This document shows positions 48,508 through 58,650 of a stretch of DNA of 64,000 nt, one piece after another (position 1 is the first letter of the stretch; each line of letters starts with the position of its first letter). This DNA is from Variovorax ginsengisoli. GTDB lineage: Bacteria > Pseudomonadota > Gammaproteobacteria > Burkholderiales > Burkholderiaceae_C. The stretch is from positions 186,001 through 250,000 of the forward strand of contig NZ_JAUJZH010000005.1 in assembly GCF_030486595.1 (NCBI RefSeq), read 5' to 3'. The position numbers were made by a program, and so were the translations under genes. Below the pieces are notes generated by a model, which saw only the letters and a program-made list of their open reading frames with translations, had not been told where the DNA came from and did not search any database.

Positions 48508-51500
48508 ATGACCGACACCGCTCTCTCTCCCGGCTTCATGGCCGTGCACAGCAACCATCCGGAAGCGCTGCGCGACCTGATGCTCGCCTGGATGGCGCGG
48601 CATCCGCTGGCGCCGCTGGAGGACGAGTGGGTGCTGGTGCAGAGCAACGGCGTGGCGCAGTGGCTCAGGCTGTCGCTGGCGCGCGATCCGGCCCAGGGCG
48701 GCATCGGCATCGCCGCCGCGCTGCAGACCGAACTGCCGGCCACCTTCATCTGGCAGGCCTACCGGGCGGTGCTCGGCACGCAGGCCGTGCCCGCGGCCTC
48801 GCCCTTCGACAAGGCCCTGCTGGTGTGGCGGTTGATGCGCCTGCTGCCCTCGCTGCTCGAAGAGGAGGTGTTCGCGCCGCTGCGCCGCTTCCTGGCCGAC
48901 GACGCCGACCTCCGCAAGCGCCACCAGCTGGCCGAGCGCCTGGCCGACCTGTTCGACCAGTACCAGGTCTATCGCGCCGACTGGCTGGCTGGCTGGGCCG
49001 AGGGTCACGACCGGATCGTCGCCAGCCGTTCGGGCGAGCAGCCGGTGGCTGACGAACTGCGCTGGCAGCCACGCCTGTGGCGGGCGCTGCTGGACGACGT
49101 CGGCCCGGCCGGCGCCGCCCACGGCCGGGCCGCCGTGCACCAGCGCTTCATGACCGCTGCAGCGGGCTGGCAGGGCGAGCGGCCGGCCGGACTGCCGCGC
49201 CGGCTGGTGGTGTTCGGCGTCTCTTCGCTGCCGCAGCAGTCGCTCGAGGTGCTGGGCGCGCTGGCGCGCTGGATGCAGGTGCTGATGTGCGTGCACAACC
49301 CCTGCGAGCACGACTGGTCGCACATCGTGGCCGACAAGGACCTGCTGCGCGCCGAGCGCCTGCGGCAGCGCCGGCGTCCGGGCGGCGAGGGCGCGATCGC
49401 CGAAGAAAACCTGCACCTGCATGCGCAGCCGCTGCTGGCCGCCTGGGGCAAACAGGGCCGCGACTTCATCCGCCTGCTCGACGCCCACGATGCGCAGGAG
49501 TCCTATGCACAGCACTTCGACGCCATCGGCCAGCGCATCGACTGCTTCGACCCCAACCCGCAGGACACGCTGCTGCGCCAGCTGCAGGACGACATCCGCG
49601 ACCTGCGTCCGCTGGCCGAGACCCGCGGCAGATGGCCGGCGCTCGACGCGCGGGCCGACCGGTCGATCCGCTTCCACGTCACGCACGGCCCGCAGCGCGA
49701 GGTCGAGGTGCTGCACGACCAGCTGCTGTCGGCCTTCGCCGCCGATGCCACGCTGCGGCCGCGCGACGTGATCGTGATGGTGCCCGACGTCGCGGCCTAC
49801 GCGCCGCACATCCAGGCCGTCTTCGGCCTGCTCGGCGCCGACGATCCGCGCCACCTGCCCTACACGCTGGCCGACCAGGGCCAGCGCCATCACGACCCGC
49901 TGCTGGGGGCGCTCGAGAAGCTGCTGGCCCTGCCGCAATCGCGCATCGCGGTGAGCGACCTGCTCGACTGGCTCGAAGTGCCGGCCCTGCGGGCCCGTTT
50001 CGGCATCGACGAGAACCAGCTGCCGCTGCTGCACCGCTGGATCTCGGCCGCCAACATCCGCTGGGGGCTGCATGCCGAGCAGCGCCGCCAGCTCGACCTG
50101 CCTGGGGCGCTGGCCCAGAACAGCTGGGACTTCGGCCTGCAGCGGATGCTGCTGGGCTACGCGGTGGGCACCGGCGAGGCCTGGGAAGAGGTCGAGCCGC
50201 TCGACGAAGTGGGCGGGCTCGACGCCGCGCTGCTCGGCCCGCTGGTGCAGCTGCTGGCCGCGCTCGAATCGCATTGGCGCACGCTGGCCACGCCGGCAGC
50301 GCCCGCCGAGTGGGGCGTCCGGCTGCGGGCCTTGCTGGCCGACTTCTTCGCCGCCGACGAGGACAGCGACGGCTTCACGCTGAAGCGGCTCGAGATGTCG
50401 CTGCAGCAATGGCTCGACGCCTGCGCCAATGCGGCCATGGCCGAGCCGGTTCCGCTGTCGGTGGTCCGCGAGCACTGGCTGGCGCAGATCGACCAGCCGA
50501 CGCTCAACCAGCCCTTCTTTGCCGGCGCCGTGACCTTCGCGACCCTGATGCCGATGCGCGCGATCCCGTTCCGCGTGGTGGCCCTGCTGGGCATGAACGA
50601 CGGCGACTATCCGCGCAGCCGCGTGCCGATGGATTTCGATTTGATGGGCCACGACTGGCGGCCCGGGGACCGCTCCCGGCGCGAGGACGACCGCTACCTG
50701 TTCCTCGAGGCGCTGCTGTCGGCGCGCGAGCAACTGCACATCAGCTGGGTCGGCCGCAGCATCCTCGACCATTCGGAGCGGCCGCCCTCGGTGCTGGTGG
50801 CGCAGCTGCGCGACCACCTGGCGGCCGGCTGGCGGCTCGCGGGCGACGAGGAAGCGCCAGCGCCGGACGCCGGCCGGCGGCTGCTGCATGCGCTGACCGT
50901 GGAGCACCGCCTGCAGCCTTTCCATCCGGCCTACTTCACGCTCGGCGGCGATGTGCGCCTGTTCAGCCATGCGCGTGAATGGCGCGCCGGCCTGGCGCCC
51001 CGTGCGACTGAGCAAGCCGATGCCGACGCACTGCCGCCTTGGCGCTTCGACGGCCCGCTCACGCTGCGCCTGCTGGCCGACTTCCTGAAGGACCCGGTGA
51101 AGAGCTTCTTCCGCCAGCGGCTGGGCATCCACTTCGAGGCCGACGATCCGGTCGGCGAGGACGAGGAGCCCTTCGCCATCGACGCCCTCGAAAACTGGCA
51201 GCTGCAGAACGAGCTGATCCAGGCGCAGCGGGCGGCCATCGAGGCCGGCGGCTCGCGCGAAGAGGCGCTGGGCAAGCAACTCGCCCGCATGGCGCGCCGC
51301 GGCGACCTGCCGGCCGGCCACTTCGCCGCCCTGGTGCAGGAGCGGCTGGCCGAGCCGATGGAAAAGATGTTCGCCGAATACGAGAAGGCGCTGGCCGAAT
51401 GGCCCGAGCCCCTGCCCGACGCCGCGCTGGACTTCCTGCCCGAGGGCCTGTCCGAGCCGCTACGCCTCGCGGACTGGCTCGGCGGCCTGCGCCGGAATGC

Positions 51501-52026
51501 GGCCGGCGAGCGATGCCGCCTGCTGCTGGACAGCGGCAGCCTGGTCAAGGACCGAAGCTACAGGCTCGACAAGCTTGTGCCGTTCTGGATCGCGCACGTG
51601 GCGGCGCACCTGGAGGGCGGATCGATCACGAGCCGCATCGTCAGCAAGGCTGGCAGCGTGACGCTGCATCCGCTGTCCGGGTCACGGGCGCGCGCCTGGT
51701 GGTCAGTGCTGCTCGGCGCCTGGCAGCAGGGCCTGGACCGGCCGTTGCCGCTGGCGCTGCGCAGCGCCCTGGCCTGGCTCGGCAAGGGCGGCACGCAGGC
51801 CGACATCGACGCCGGCGCGCCGCGCGAAGCCGCGCGCGCCTGCTATGAAGACAGCGACCCGGCCTACGGCAAGTTCGGCGAGTGCGACGGCAACGCCTAT
51901 CTGGCCCGCGCGTTCCGCGATTTTGAATCCTTGTGGGCCGACGGCGAGTTCGCCCGCTGGGCGCTGGCGCTGCTCAAGCCGATGAGCGATGCGGTCGGCC
52001 GGGCGCCGGCGAAGGAGGCCGAATGA
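48508..52026 (+). CDS. recC: Exodeoxyribonuclease V subunit gamma (RecC)
   Basis: 1172-residue RecC, the Chi-recognising, inactive-helicase subunit of RecBCD. It begins with the family segment FMAVHSNHPEALRDLMLAWM and VLVQSNGVAQWLRL, and contains the RLVVFGVSSLPQQSLEVLGALA and PMRAIPFRVVALLGMNDGDYPR stretches typical of RecC. Length is slightly above E. coli RecC. It starts 9 bp after the ATPase gene and overlaps recB by 4 bp, so all are in one transcript. Confidence 0.94.
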   Translation: MTDTALSPGFMAVHSNHPEALRDLMLAWMARHPLAPLEDEWVLVQSNGVAQWLRLSLARDPAQGGIGIAAALQTELPATFIWQAYRAVLGTQAVPAASPFDKALLVWRLMRLLPSLLEEEVFAPLRRFLADDADLRKRHQLAERLADLFDQYQVYRADWLAGWAEGHDRIVASRSGEQPVADELRWQPRLWRALLDDVGPAGAAHGRAAVHQRFMTAAAGWQGERPAGLPRRLVVFGVSSLPQQSLEVLGALARWMQVLMCVHNPCEHDWSHIVADKDLLRAERLRQRRRPGGEGAIAEENLHLHAQPLLAAWGKQGRDFIRLLDAHDAQESYAQHFDAIGQRIDCFDPNPQDTLLRQLQDDIRDLRPLAETRGRWPALDARADRSIRFHVTHGPQREVEVLHDQLLSAFAADATLRPRDVIVMVPDVAAYAPHIQAVFGLLGADDPRHLPYTLADQGQRHHDPLLGALEKLLALPQSRIAVSDLLDWLEVPALRARFGIDENQLPLLHRWISAANIRWGLHAEQRRQLDLPGALAQNSWDFGLQRMLLGYAVGTGEAWEEVEPLDEVGGLDAALLGPLVQLLAALESHWRTLATPAAPAEWGVRLRALLADFFAADEDSDGFTLKRLEMSLQQWLDACANAAMAEPVPLSVVREHWLAQIDQPTLNQPFFAGAVTFATLMPMRAIPFRVVALLGMNDGDYPRSRVPMDFDLMGHDWRPGDRSRREDDRYLFLEALLSAREQLHISWVGRSILDHSERPPSVLVAQLRDHLAAGWRLAGDEEAPAPDAGRRLLHALTVEHRLQPFHPAYFTLGGDVRLFSHAREWRAGLAPRATEQADADALPPWRFDGPLTLRLLADFLKDPVKSFFRQRLGIHFEADDPVGEDEEPFAIDALENWQLQNELIQAQRAAIEAGGSREEALGKQLARMARRGDLPAGHFAALVQERLAEPMEKMFAEYEKALAEWPEPLPDAALDFLPEGLSEPLRLADWLGGLRRNAAGERCRLLLDSGSLVKDRSYRLDKLVPFWIAHVAAHLEGGSITSRIVSKAGSVTLHPLSGSRARAWWSVLLGAWQQGLDRPLPLALRSALAWLGKGGTQADIDAGAPREAARACYEDSDPAYGKFGECDGNAYLARAFRDFESLWADGEFARWALALLKPMSDAVGRAPAKEAE

Positions 52027-55000
52027 CCTTGCCTTCCTTGCTGGACCCCCTGCGTTTTCCGCTGCGCGGCAGCCGCCTCATCGAGGCCAGCGCCGGCACC
52101 GGCAAGACCTTCACGATCGCCGCGCTGTACCTGCGGCTGGTGCTGGGACATGGCGGCGAGGCCGCTTTCACCCGGCCGCTCGCGCCGCCCGAGATCCTGG
52201 TCGTCACCTTCACCGAGGCCGCCACCAAGGAGCTGCGCGACCGCATCCGGGCCCGCCTGGCCGAGGCGGCCGAGGCCTTCCTCGCGGATCCCGCGACGGT
52301 GCCGCCGCAGCCACCGGGCCAGGACCTGCTGCACGACCTGCGCGCCGACTATCCGCCAGCGCAATGGCTGGCCTGCGCCCGCACCCTGCGGCTGGCCGCC
52401 GAGTGGATGGACGAGGCCGCGGTCTCAACCATCCACGGCTGGTGCAACCGCATGCTGCGGGAGCACGCCTTCGACAGCGGCAGCCTGTTCACGCAGACGC
52501 TCGAGACCGACCAGCGCGAGCTGCAGGCCGAGGTCATGCGCGACTACTGGCGCACCTTCTTCACGCCGCTGGCGCCCGCCGACGCCCAGCAGGTGCATGG
52601 CTGGTGGGCCACGCCCGACGCCCTGCTGGGGGCGGTCGAAAAGCTAGTCGGCCTGAGCGAGGTGCTGGGCGAGGGCTTGCCGCCTGCCATGGCGCTGGAG
52701 CGCGCGCGCACCCACACCGGTCGCGAGCTGTCGGTGCTCAAGGCGCCCTGGGCCGGCGACGACGGGTGGGCCGCCGGCTTGGTGGCCGGGCTCGAGGCCG
52801 CGGTCGCGGCCAGGCAATGCAAGCTGCCCAAGCGCAAGGAATGGATGCAGAAGCTGCGCGACTGGGCCGAGGGCGATGCGCTGCTGCCGTCGTTGACCAA
52901 GACCGCGTGGGAGCGCCTCACGCCGGGCGGACTGGGCGATGGCTGGAGCGGCGACGCCGCGCTGCTGCGCCATCCGGCGCTGCACGCGCTGGCCGGCCTG
53001 CAGGACGCCGTCAGGGCCTTGCCCGACGGCCGCCAGGACCTGTTGCGCCATGCGGCCCGCTGGTCGGGCGACCGGCTCGCCGCCGAGCAGGCGCGGCGCG
53101 CGCAGATGGGCTTCGACGAACTGCTGACCCGGCTCGACGCCGCGCTGCAGGGCCCCAACGGCGAGCGTCTCGCGGCCCTGATACGGCGCCAGTTCCCGGT
53201 CGCGCTGATCGACGAGTTCCAGGACACCGATCCGCTCCAGTACCGCATCTTCGACGCCGTCTACGGCATCGCGGCCAACGCGCAGGACACGGCCGTGGTG
53301 CTGATCGGCGACCCCAAGCAGGCGATCTACGCCTTCCGCGGCGCCGACATCCACACCTACCTGGCGGCGCGGCGCGACACCCTGGACCGGCACGCCACGC
53401 TCGGCACCAACTTCCGTTCGACGGCGGCGATGGTCGAAGCCGTCAACCAGGTCTTCCTGCAGGCCGAGGCGCGCGAGACGGGGCAGGGCGCCTTCCTGTT
53501 TCGCGCCGATGGCGAGAATCCGCTGCCCTTCGTCCCGGTCCAGGCCCGGGGCCGCAGCGAGCGCTGGACCGTCGCCGGCCAGCCCGCCCCGGCGCTGACC
53601 TGCTGGACGCTCGATGGCGATCCCCCACCCGGCAACGGCGAGGCCCAGCGCCTGCTGGCCGCCGCCTGCGCCACCGAGATCGTGCGGCTGCTCGCCGGCG
53701 GCCTGGCGGGCCGCACCGGCTTCACCAAGGAAGGCGAGGCGCTGCGCCCGGCGCAGCCCGGCGACATCGCGGTGCTGGTCAACAGCGGCCGCGAAGCGAG
53801 CGCGGTGCGCCAGGCACTGGCCACGCGCGGCGTGCGCAGCGTCTACCTGTCCGACAAGGACTCGGTGTTCCAGAGTCCGGTGGCCGCGGAACTGCAGCGC
53901 TGGCTGGCCGCCTGCGCCGAGCCCGACGACGACCGGCCGCTGCGCGCCGCGCTCGGCAGCGCGGCACTGGCGCTCAGCTGGCCCGAACTCGACCGGCTCA
54001 ACCATGACGAGCTGCAATGGGAAGCCCGGGTGCTCCAGTTCCGCCGCTACCAGCAGACCTGGCGGCGCCAGGGCGTGCTGCCGATGCTGCGCCACCTGCT
54101 GAACGACTTCGGCGTGCCGCAGCGGCTGCTGGCGGCGGGCGACGAGCGCATGCTGACCGACCTGCTGCACCTGGCCGAACTGCTGCAGCAGGCCAGCGCG
54201 CAGCTCGACGGCGAGCACGCGCTGATCCGCTGGCTGGCCGAGCAGCGCGAGGACAGCGCGAGCGAGAACGAGGCCCGCAAGCTGCGTCTCGAAAGCGACG
54301 CCGACCTGGTCAAGGTGGTCACCGTGCACAAGTCCAAGGGACTCGAATACCCGCTGGTCTTCCTGCCCTTCGGCACCGCCTTCCGCGCCGCCAAGGCCGA
54401 CGACCTGCCGCTCAAGTGGCACGACGCGCAGGGCCACCTGGTGGTGGCGCTGCAGGCCGACGCCGACGCGCTGGCCAGGGTCGACCACGAACGCCTGGGC
54501 GAAGACCTGCGCAAGCTCTACGTGGCGCTGACACGGGCCCGCCATGCCACCTGGGTCGGCGTGGCGCCGCTGGCCGGCGTCGAGCGCAGCGCGCTCGGCT
54601 ACCTGCTGGGCGGCGGGGCGCCGCTCGCGGCATCGGCGCTGGCCGATGCGCTGCGCGACTGGGCGAAGACGTCCGCGGCCATCGCGGTCGACGCCGCCCC
54701 CGAGGCCGACGATGCGCGCTACAGCCCGGTCGCCGACGCACTGCAGCTGGCGCCCGAGCCGGCCCTGCCATCCGGTCCGCGCGAACGCTGGTGGGTGGCC
54801 AGCTATTCGGCCCTGAGCCGGGCCGGCGACCTGCTCGACGACGAGGCCGCGCTGGCCCTCGGCGAGCCCGCGACCCGGCTGGCGCTGCCGCCGACGCCGG
54901 CCAGCGCCGCCGAGGACATCTACGCCGACAGCCGCGGCGACGCCATCGCGCCCGACGACGATTTCGGCACCCCGGCGCCCAGCACCGGCAGCCTGCACGA

Positions 55001-55760
55001 CTTCCCGCGCGGCGCCGGCCCGGGCAGCTTCCTGCATGGCCTGCTCGAATGGGTAGGCCGCCAGGGCTTCGGCCGCCTGCAGTCCGATGCCGCGGCACAG
55101 GCCGACCTGGCCGACCTGGTCGCCCGCCGCTGCAACCTGAGCGGCTGGAGCACCTGGACCGAGACCTTGCGCGCCTGGCTGCTGGGCTGGCTGGCTGCGC
55201 CGCTGGACCTCGGCGCGCTGGTGCCCGAAGGCGGCGCGGTGGCGCCCGCGGCGCTGGGCCGGGTCCAGATCGAGATGGAATTCTGGTTCGGCGTCCAGCA
55301 GGTCGACCTGCGCGCGCTCGACGCCCTGGTCTGCCGCCACACGCTGGATGGTGCGCCGCGCCCAGCGCTGCTGCCGCAGCAGCTCAACGGGATGCTCAAG
55401 GGTTTCATCGACCTGGTGTTCGAGCACGAGGGCCGTTATTACGTGGCCGACTACAAGTCGAACTGGCTGGGCCCGCGCGATGCCGACTACACGCCCGCCG
55501 CGCTGCGCGACGCCGTGCTGCAGCACCGCTACGAGCTGCAGTACGTGCTCTACGTCTTCGCGCTGCACCGGCTGCTGCGTTCGCGGCTCGCCGACTATGA
55601 CTACGAGCGCCACGTCGGCGGCGCGGTCTACCTGTTCCTGCGCGGCCATGCGGCGCCGGGCCAGGGGCTGCACTGCGAGCGGCCGCCAAAAGCGCTGATC
55701 GACGCGCTCGATGTCTTGTTCAGCGGCGCGGCGCTCGCTGCGGCGGAGCAGCCGTCATGA
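52023..55760 (+). CDS. recB: Exodeoxyribonuclease V subunit beta (RecB)
   Basis: 1245-residue 3'-5' helicase and nuclease. An SF1 helicase domain starts at Walker A EASAGTGKTF (21-30), with IDEFQDTDPLQY and VVTVHKSKGLEYPLVFLP. The C-terminal nuclease domain has the PD-(D/E)xK-type motif GFIDLVFEHEG and VADYKSNWLG, with Asp1143 and Lys1145. ATG at 52023 overlaps the recC stop (ATGA); an upstream in-frame ATG would overlap recC by about 90 bp and is unlikely. It overlaps recD by 4 bp. Confidence 0.95.
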   Translation: MTLPSLLDPLRFPLRGSRLIEASAGTGKTFTIAALYLRLVLGHGGEAAFTRPLAPPEILVVTFTEAATKELRDRIRARLAEAAEAFLADPATVPPQPPGQDLLHDLRADYPPAQWLACARTLRLAAEWMDEAAVSTIHGWCNRMLREHAFDSGSLFTQTLETDQRELQAEVMRDYWRTFFTPLAPADAQQVHGWWATPDALLGAVEKLVGLSEVLGEGLPPAMALERARTHTGRELSVLKAPWAGDDGWAAGLVAGLEAAVAARQCKLPKRKEWMQKLRDWAEGDALLPSLTKTAWERLTPGGLGDGWSGDAALLRHPALHALAGLQDAVRALPDGRQDLLRHAARWSGDRLAAEQARRAQMGFDELLTRLDAALQGPNGERLAALIRRQFPVALIDEFQDTDPLQYRIFDAVYGIAANAQDTAVVLIGDPKQAIYAFRGADIHTYLAARRDTLDRHATLGTNFRSTAAMVEAVNQVFLQAEARETGQGAFLFRADGENPLPFVPVQARGRSERWTVAGQPAPALTCWTLDGDPPPGNGEAQRLLAAACATEIVRLLAGGLAGRTGFTKEGEALRPAQPGDIAVLVNSGREASAVRQALATRGVRSVYLSDKDSVFQSPVAAELQRWLAACAEPDDDRPLRAALGSAALALSWPELDRLNHDELQWEARVLQFRRYQQTWRRQGVLPMLRHLLNDFGVPQRLLAAGDERMLTDLLHLAELLQQASAQLDGEHALIRWLAEQREDSASENEARKLRLESDADLVKVVTVHKSKGLEYPLVFLPFGTAFRAAKADDLPLKWHDAQGHLVVALQADADALARVDHERLGEDLRKLYVALTRARHATWVGVAPLAGVERSALGYLLGGGAPLAASALADALRDWAKTSAAIAVDAAPEADDARYSPVADALQLAPEPALPSGPRERWWVASYSALSRAGDLLDDEAALALGEPATRLALPPTPASAAEDIYADSRGDAIAPDDDFGTPAPSTGSLHDFPRGAGPGSFLHGLLEWVGRQGFGRLQSDAAAQADLADLVARRCNLSGWSTWTETLRAWLLGWLAAPLDLGALVPEGGAVAPAALGRVQIEMEFWFGVQQVDLRALDALVCRHTLDGAPRPALLPQQLNGMLKGFIDLVFEHEGRYYVADYKSNWLGPRDADYTPAALRDAVLQHRYELQYVLYVFALHRLLRSRLADYDYERHVGGAVYLFLRGHAAPGQGLHCERPPKALIDALDVLFSGAALAAAEQPS

Positions 55761-57877
55761 AAGCCCCGACCGTGTCCACCGACGTCTTCCTCGGCGCGCC
55801 GCCCGCGCGCCATGCGGCCTTGCTCGCCGACCTCGACCGCTGGGTCGCCGAAGGCTGGCTGCGCGCGCTCGACCGCAGCTTCGCCGCCTTCCTGGCGCAG
55901 AAGGCGCCCGAGGCCGACCCGCTGCTGGTCCTCGGCGCCGCGCTGGCCAGCCACCAGCTCGGCCGCGGACATGCCTGCCTCGACCTGCAGGCGGCGCTGG
56001 CCGATGCGGGCCTGGCGCTGTCGATGCCGCCCGAAGGCGCGGCGCGCGCGGCGGAGGATGCCGCGCCCATCACCGCGCCCTCGGCCTTGCTGGCCGGCGT
56101 GACGCTGGCGCGCTGGACCAGGGCCTTGACGCATCCGGCGCTGGTCGGCGACGGCCCCGGCACCACGCCGCTGGTGCGCATCGGCAGCCGGCTGTACCTG
56201 CGCCGCTATTGGCAGTACGAGCAGTCGGTGCGGGCCGCGATCGGCGAGCGCGTGGCGCGACCCACCGCGGCGGCCGCGCCCGAGATGCGCGCCACATTGA
56301 CAGCGGCACTCGACGTGCTGTTCCCGCACCGCGACGGCGCCGCGGCCGACTGGCAGAAGATCGCCTGCGCGCTGGCCGCGCGCCAGCACTTCGGCATCGT
56401 CACCGGCGGCCCGGGAACCGGCAAGACCACCACCGTGGTGCGGCTGCTGGCGGTGCTGCAGCACCTGGCGCTGGCCGGCGGAGAGGGCCGCCGGCTGCGC
56501 ATCCGGCTGGCCGCGCCCACGGGCAAGGCGGCGGCGCGGCTCAACGAATCGATCGCCGGCGCGGTCGCGCGCCTGCCGCTCGAAGGGCTGGCCGATCCGG
56601 CGGCGGTGCGCGCGGCGATTCCGACCGAGGTCACGACCGTGCACCGGCTGCTCGGCAGCCGCCCCGACACGCGGCACTTCCGCCACGACGCGCGCAACCC
56701 GCTGGCGCTCGACCTGCTGGTGATCGACGAAGCCTCGATGCTCGACCTCGAGATGATGGCCGCCGTCTTCGCCGCGCTGCCGCCGCATGCGCCGCTGATC
56801 CTGCTCGGCGACAAGGACCAGCTCGCTTCGGTGGAGGCCGGCGCCGTGCTGGGCGACCTCTGCCAGCGCGCCGACGCGGGCCACTACGGCGCCGACACCG
56901 CCACCTGGCTCGAGGCCGTCACCGGCGAGCTGCTGGAGCCCGAGCTGTGCGATGCCGCCGGCAGCCCGCTCGACCAGGCGGTGATCAAGCTGCGCATCAG
57001 CCATCGCTTCAGCGCCGCGAGCGGCATCGGCAAGCTGGCCGAGGCGGTCAATGCGGGCGACGCCGGAGCGGTGCGGCGGGTCTTCGATCGCGGTCATGCC
57101 GACCTGTCGCAGCAGCGCAGCCTGGACGACGCGGCGCTGCGCCGGCTGGTGGTCGATGGCGCGCCCGAGGGCTTCGCGGGCCAGGGAATGGGGCGCGTCG
57201 AGGGCGGCAAGGCCGTGCCGCCGCCGGCCGGCTACCGCCACTACCTGGCTCGGATGAGCCAGGGCAAGCCCGGCGTCGATGCCCCGCAGGCCGACTTCGA
57301 CGCCTGGGCGCGCGAGGTGCTCGCGGCCTATGGCCAGTTCCAGCTGCTGTGCGCCTTGCGCAGCGGCCCGCAGGGCGTCGCGGGGCTGAACCAGCGCATC
57401 GCCGGCCTGCTGCGCGCCGAGGGCCTGCTCGAAGCCGAGCATGGCGGCTGGTACCCGGGCCGCCCGGTGCTGGTCACCCGCAACGACTACGGGCTGGGCC
57501 TGATGAACGGCGACGTCGGCGTCACCTTGGCGATGCCGGCCTGGTTGCCCGGCGAGCAGCGCCCGCGCTGGACCTTGCGCGTGGCCTTCGCGGCCGGCGA
57601 CGGCCAGGGCGGCATCCGCTGGGTGCTGCCGAGCCGGCTGCGCGCGGTCGAGACCGTGTTCGCGATGACGGTCCACAAGTCGCAGGGCTCAGAGTTCGCG
57701 CATGCCGCGCTGCTGCTGCCCGAGCGGCCCAGCCCGGTGCTGACGCGCGAGCTGGTCTACACCGGCATCACGCGGGCCCGCCACTGGTTCACGCTGGTGG
57801 CGGCACCCGAGGTGATGCAGGGCGCGGTGCGCAAGCGGGTCGAGCGGGTCGGGGGGCTGGGCCTGAGCAGGCCCTGA
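55757..57877 (+). CDS. recD: Exodeoxyribonuclease V subunit alpha (RecD)
   Basis: 706-residue 5'-3' SF1 helicase subunit. Walker A is GGPGTGKTT (217-225), with LLVIDEASMLDLEMM, LILLGDKDQLASVEAGAVLGD and the C-terminal MTVHKSQGSEF and YTGITRARHWFTLV motifs. The N-terminal 200 residues are the RecB-binding domain. It is longer than E. coli RecD, with insertions in the centre. Last gene of the operon; it meets the convergent NAD(P)-binding protein gene after 5 bp. Confidence 0.94.
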   Translation: MKAPTVSTDVFLGAPPARHAALLADLDRWVAEGWLRALDRSFAAFLAQKAPEADPLLVLGAALASHQLGRGHACLDLQAALADAGLALSMPPEGAARAAEDAAPITAPSALLAGVTLARWTRALTHPALVGDGPGTTPLVRIGSRLYLRRYWQYEQSVRAAIGERVARPTAAAAPEMRATLTAALDVLFPHRDGAAADWQKIACALAARQHFGIVTGGPGTGKTTTVVRLLAVLQHLALAGGEGRRLRIRLAAPTGKAAARLNESIAGAVARLPLEGLADPAAVRAAIPTEVTTVHRLLGSRPDTRHFRHDARNPLALDLLVIDEASMLDLEMMAAVFAALPPHAPLILLGDKDQLASVEAGAVLGDLCQRADAGHYGADTATWLEAVTGELLEPELCDAAGSPLDQAVIKLRISHRFSAASGIGKLAEAVNAGDAGAVRRVFDRGHADLSQQRSLDDAALRRLVVDGAPEGFAGQGMGRVEGGKAVPPPAGYRHYLARMSQGKPGVDAPQADFDAWAREVLAAYGQFQLLCALRSGPQGVAGLNQRIAGLLRAEGLLEAEHGGWYPGRPVLVTRNDYGLGLMNGDVGVTLAMPAWLPGEQRPRWTLRVAFAAGDGQGGIRWVLPSRLRAVETVFAMTVHKSQGSEFAHAALLLPERPSPVLTRELVYTGITRARHWFTLVAAPEVMQGAVRKRVERVGGLGLSRP

Positions 57878-57882
57878 GCCGG

Positions 57883-58650
57883 CTACTTCGAAGCCGCGGA
57901 CTTGGCGAACCAGGCTTCGAAGCCGATCGATCCCAGCCACGGGTTCTTGCCGCTCGGCACCAGCGTGTCGTCTTCGAGCCGGGCGCCGAAGTAGCGCGCC
58001 TGCGGATCGGCCACGACCTGGCGCGGATCTTTCGTCGCGGCGAGGTAGCGCTGCAGCAGCTCGGGCATCCGCACGCGTTCCGGCCCGGCGATCTCGACCA
58101 CGCCGTTGACCGGTGCGCCCAGCGTGTACTCGGTCATCGCCGCCGCCACGTCGTCGGAGGCGATCGGCTGCACGAAGGCCGGCGACAGCTTGACGGTCTG
58201 GCCGTCGGAGCCCGACTGCGCGATGCCGCCGAGGAACTCGAAGAACTGCGTCGAATGGACGATCGTGTAGGGGATCGAGCCCTCGCGGATCAGCTTCTCC
58301 TGCGCGATCTTGCCGCGGAAGTAGCCGCTCTCGGCCAGCCGGTCGGTGCCGACCACCGACAGCGCGACATGGTGCTTCACGCCCGCCGCGGCCTCCGCGG
58401 CCAGCAGGTTGCGGCCCGCGGTCTCGAAGAATTCGAGCACCTCCTTGTCCTCGAACGAAGGCGAGTTCGCGACGTCGACCACCACCTGCGCGCCGGCGAG
58501 CGCTTCGGCCAGGCCTTCGCCCGTGATCGTGTTGACGCCCGAGGCCGGCGAGGCCGCGAGCACCTCATGGCCGCGCTGGCGAAGGTTGGCGACGAGCTTG
58601 CTTCCGATCAGGCCGGAGCCGCCGATGACGACGATCGTCATGGTGTTCAT
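57883..58650 (-). CDS. NAD(P)-binding (NmrA/SDR-like) protein
   Basis: 255-residue Rossmann-fold protein with GGSGLIGSKLVANL near the N-terminus and an NmrA-like or atypical SDR layout. The catalytic Tyr-Lys is not obvious, so it may be an epimerase-like enzyme or a sensor. It overlaps the carboxymuconolactone decarboxylase-like gene by 4 bp. The two lie downstream of an ECF41 promoter, fitting the ECF41 rule that the sigma factor neighbours a decarboxylase-, oxidoreductase- or epimerase-type gene. Confidence 0.82.
   Translation of the reverse strand: MNTMTIVVIGGSGLIGSKLVANLRQRGHEVLAASPASGVNTITGEGLAEALAGAQVVVDVANSPSFEDKEVLEFFETAGRNLLAAEAAAGVKHHVALSVVGTDRLAESGYFRGKIAQEKLIREGSIPYTIVHSTQFFEFLGGIAQSGSDGQTVKLSPAFVQPIASDDVAAAMTEYTLGAPVNGVVEIAGPERVRMPELLQRYLAATKDPRQVVADPQARYFGARLEDDTLVPSGKNPWLGSIGFEAWFAKSAASK

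Noticed and set aside
45685..51321. A very long open frame (1878 codons) on the minus strand opposite the SbcC-like and recC genes
   Set aside because: It is a shadow of the high-GC plus-strand genes. Its composition is Arg/Ala/Gln/Leu-rich without domains, while the plus strand encodes clear ATPase and RecC motifs.
52644..55673. A 1009-codon minus-strand frame opposite recB
   Set aside because: Shadow frame; RecB helicase and nuclease motifs are intact on the plus strand.
43656..57877. A complete known defence system (BREX, CBASS, Zorya, Gabija or similar)
   Set aside because: None of the hallmark genes of those systems (cyclase, PglX/PglZ, MotAB-like proteins, OLD-family nuclease) is present. 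Only the regulator resembles a defence repressor.
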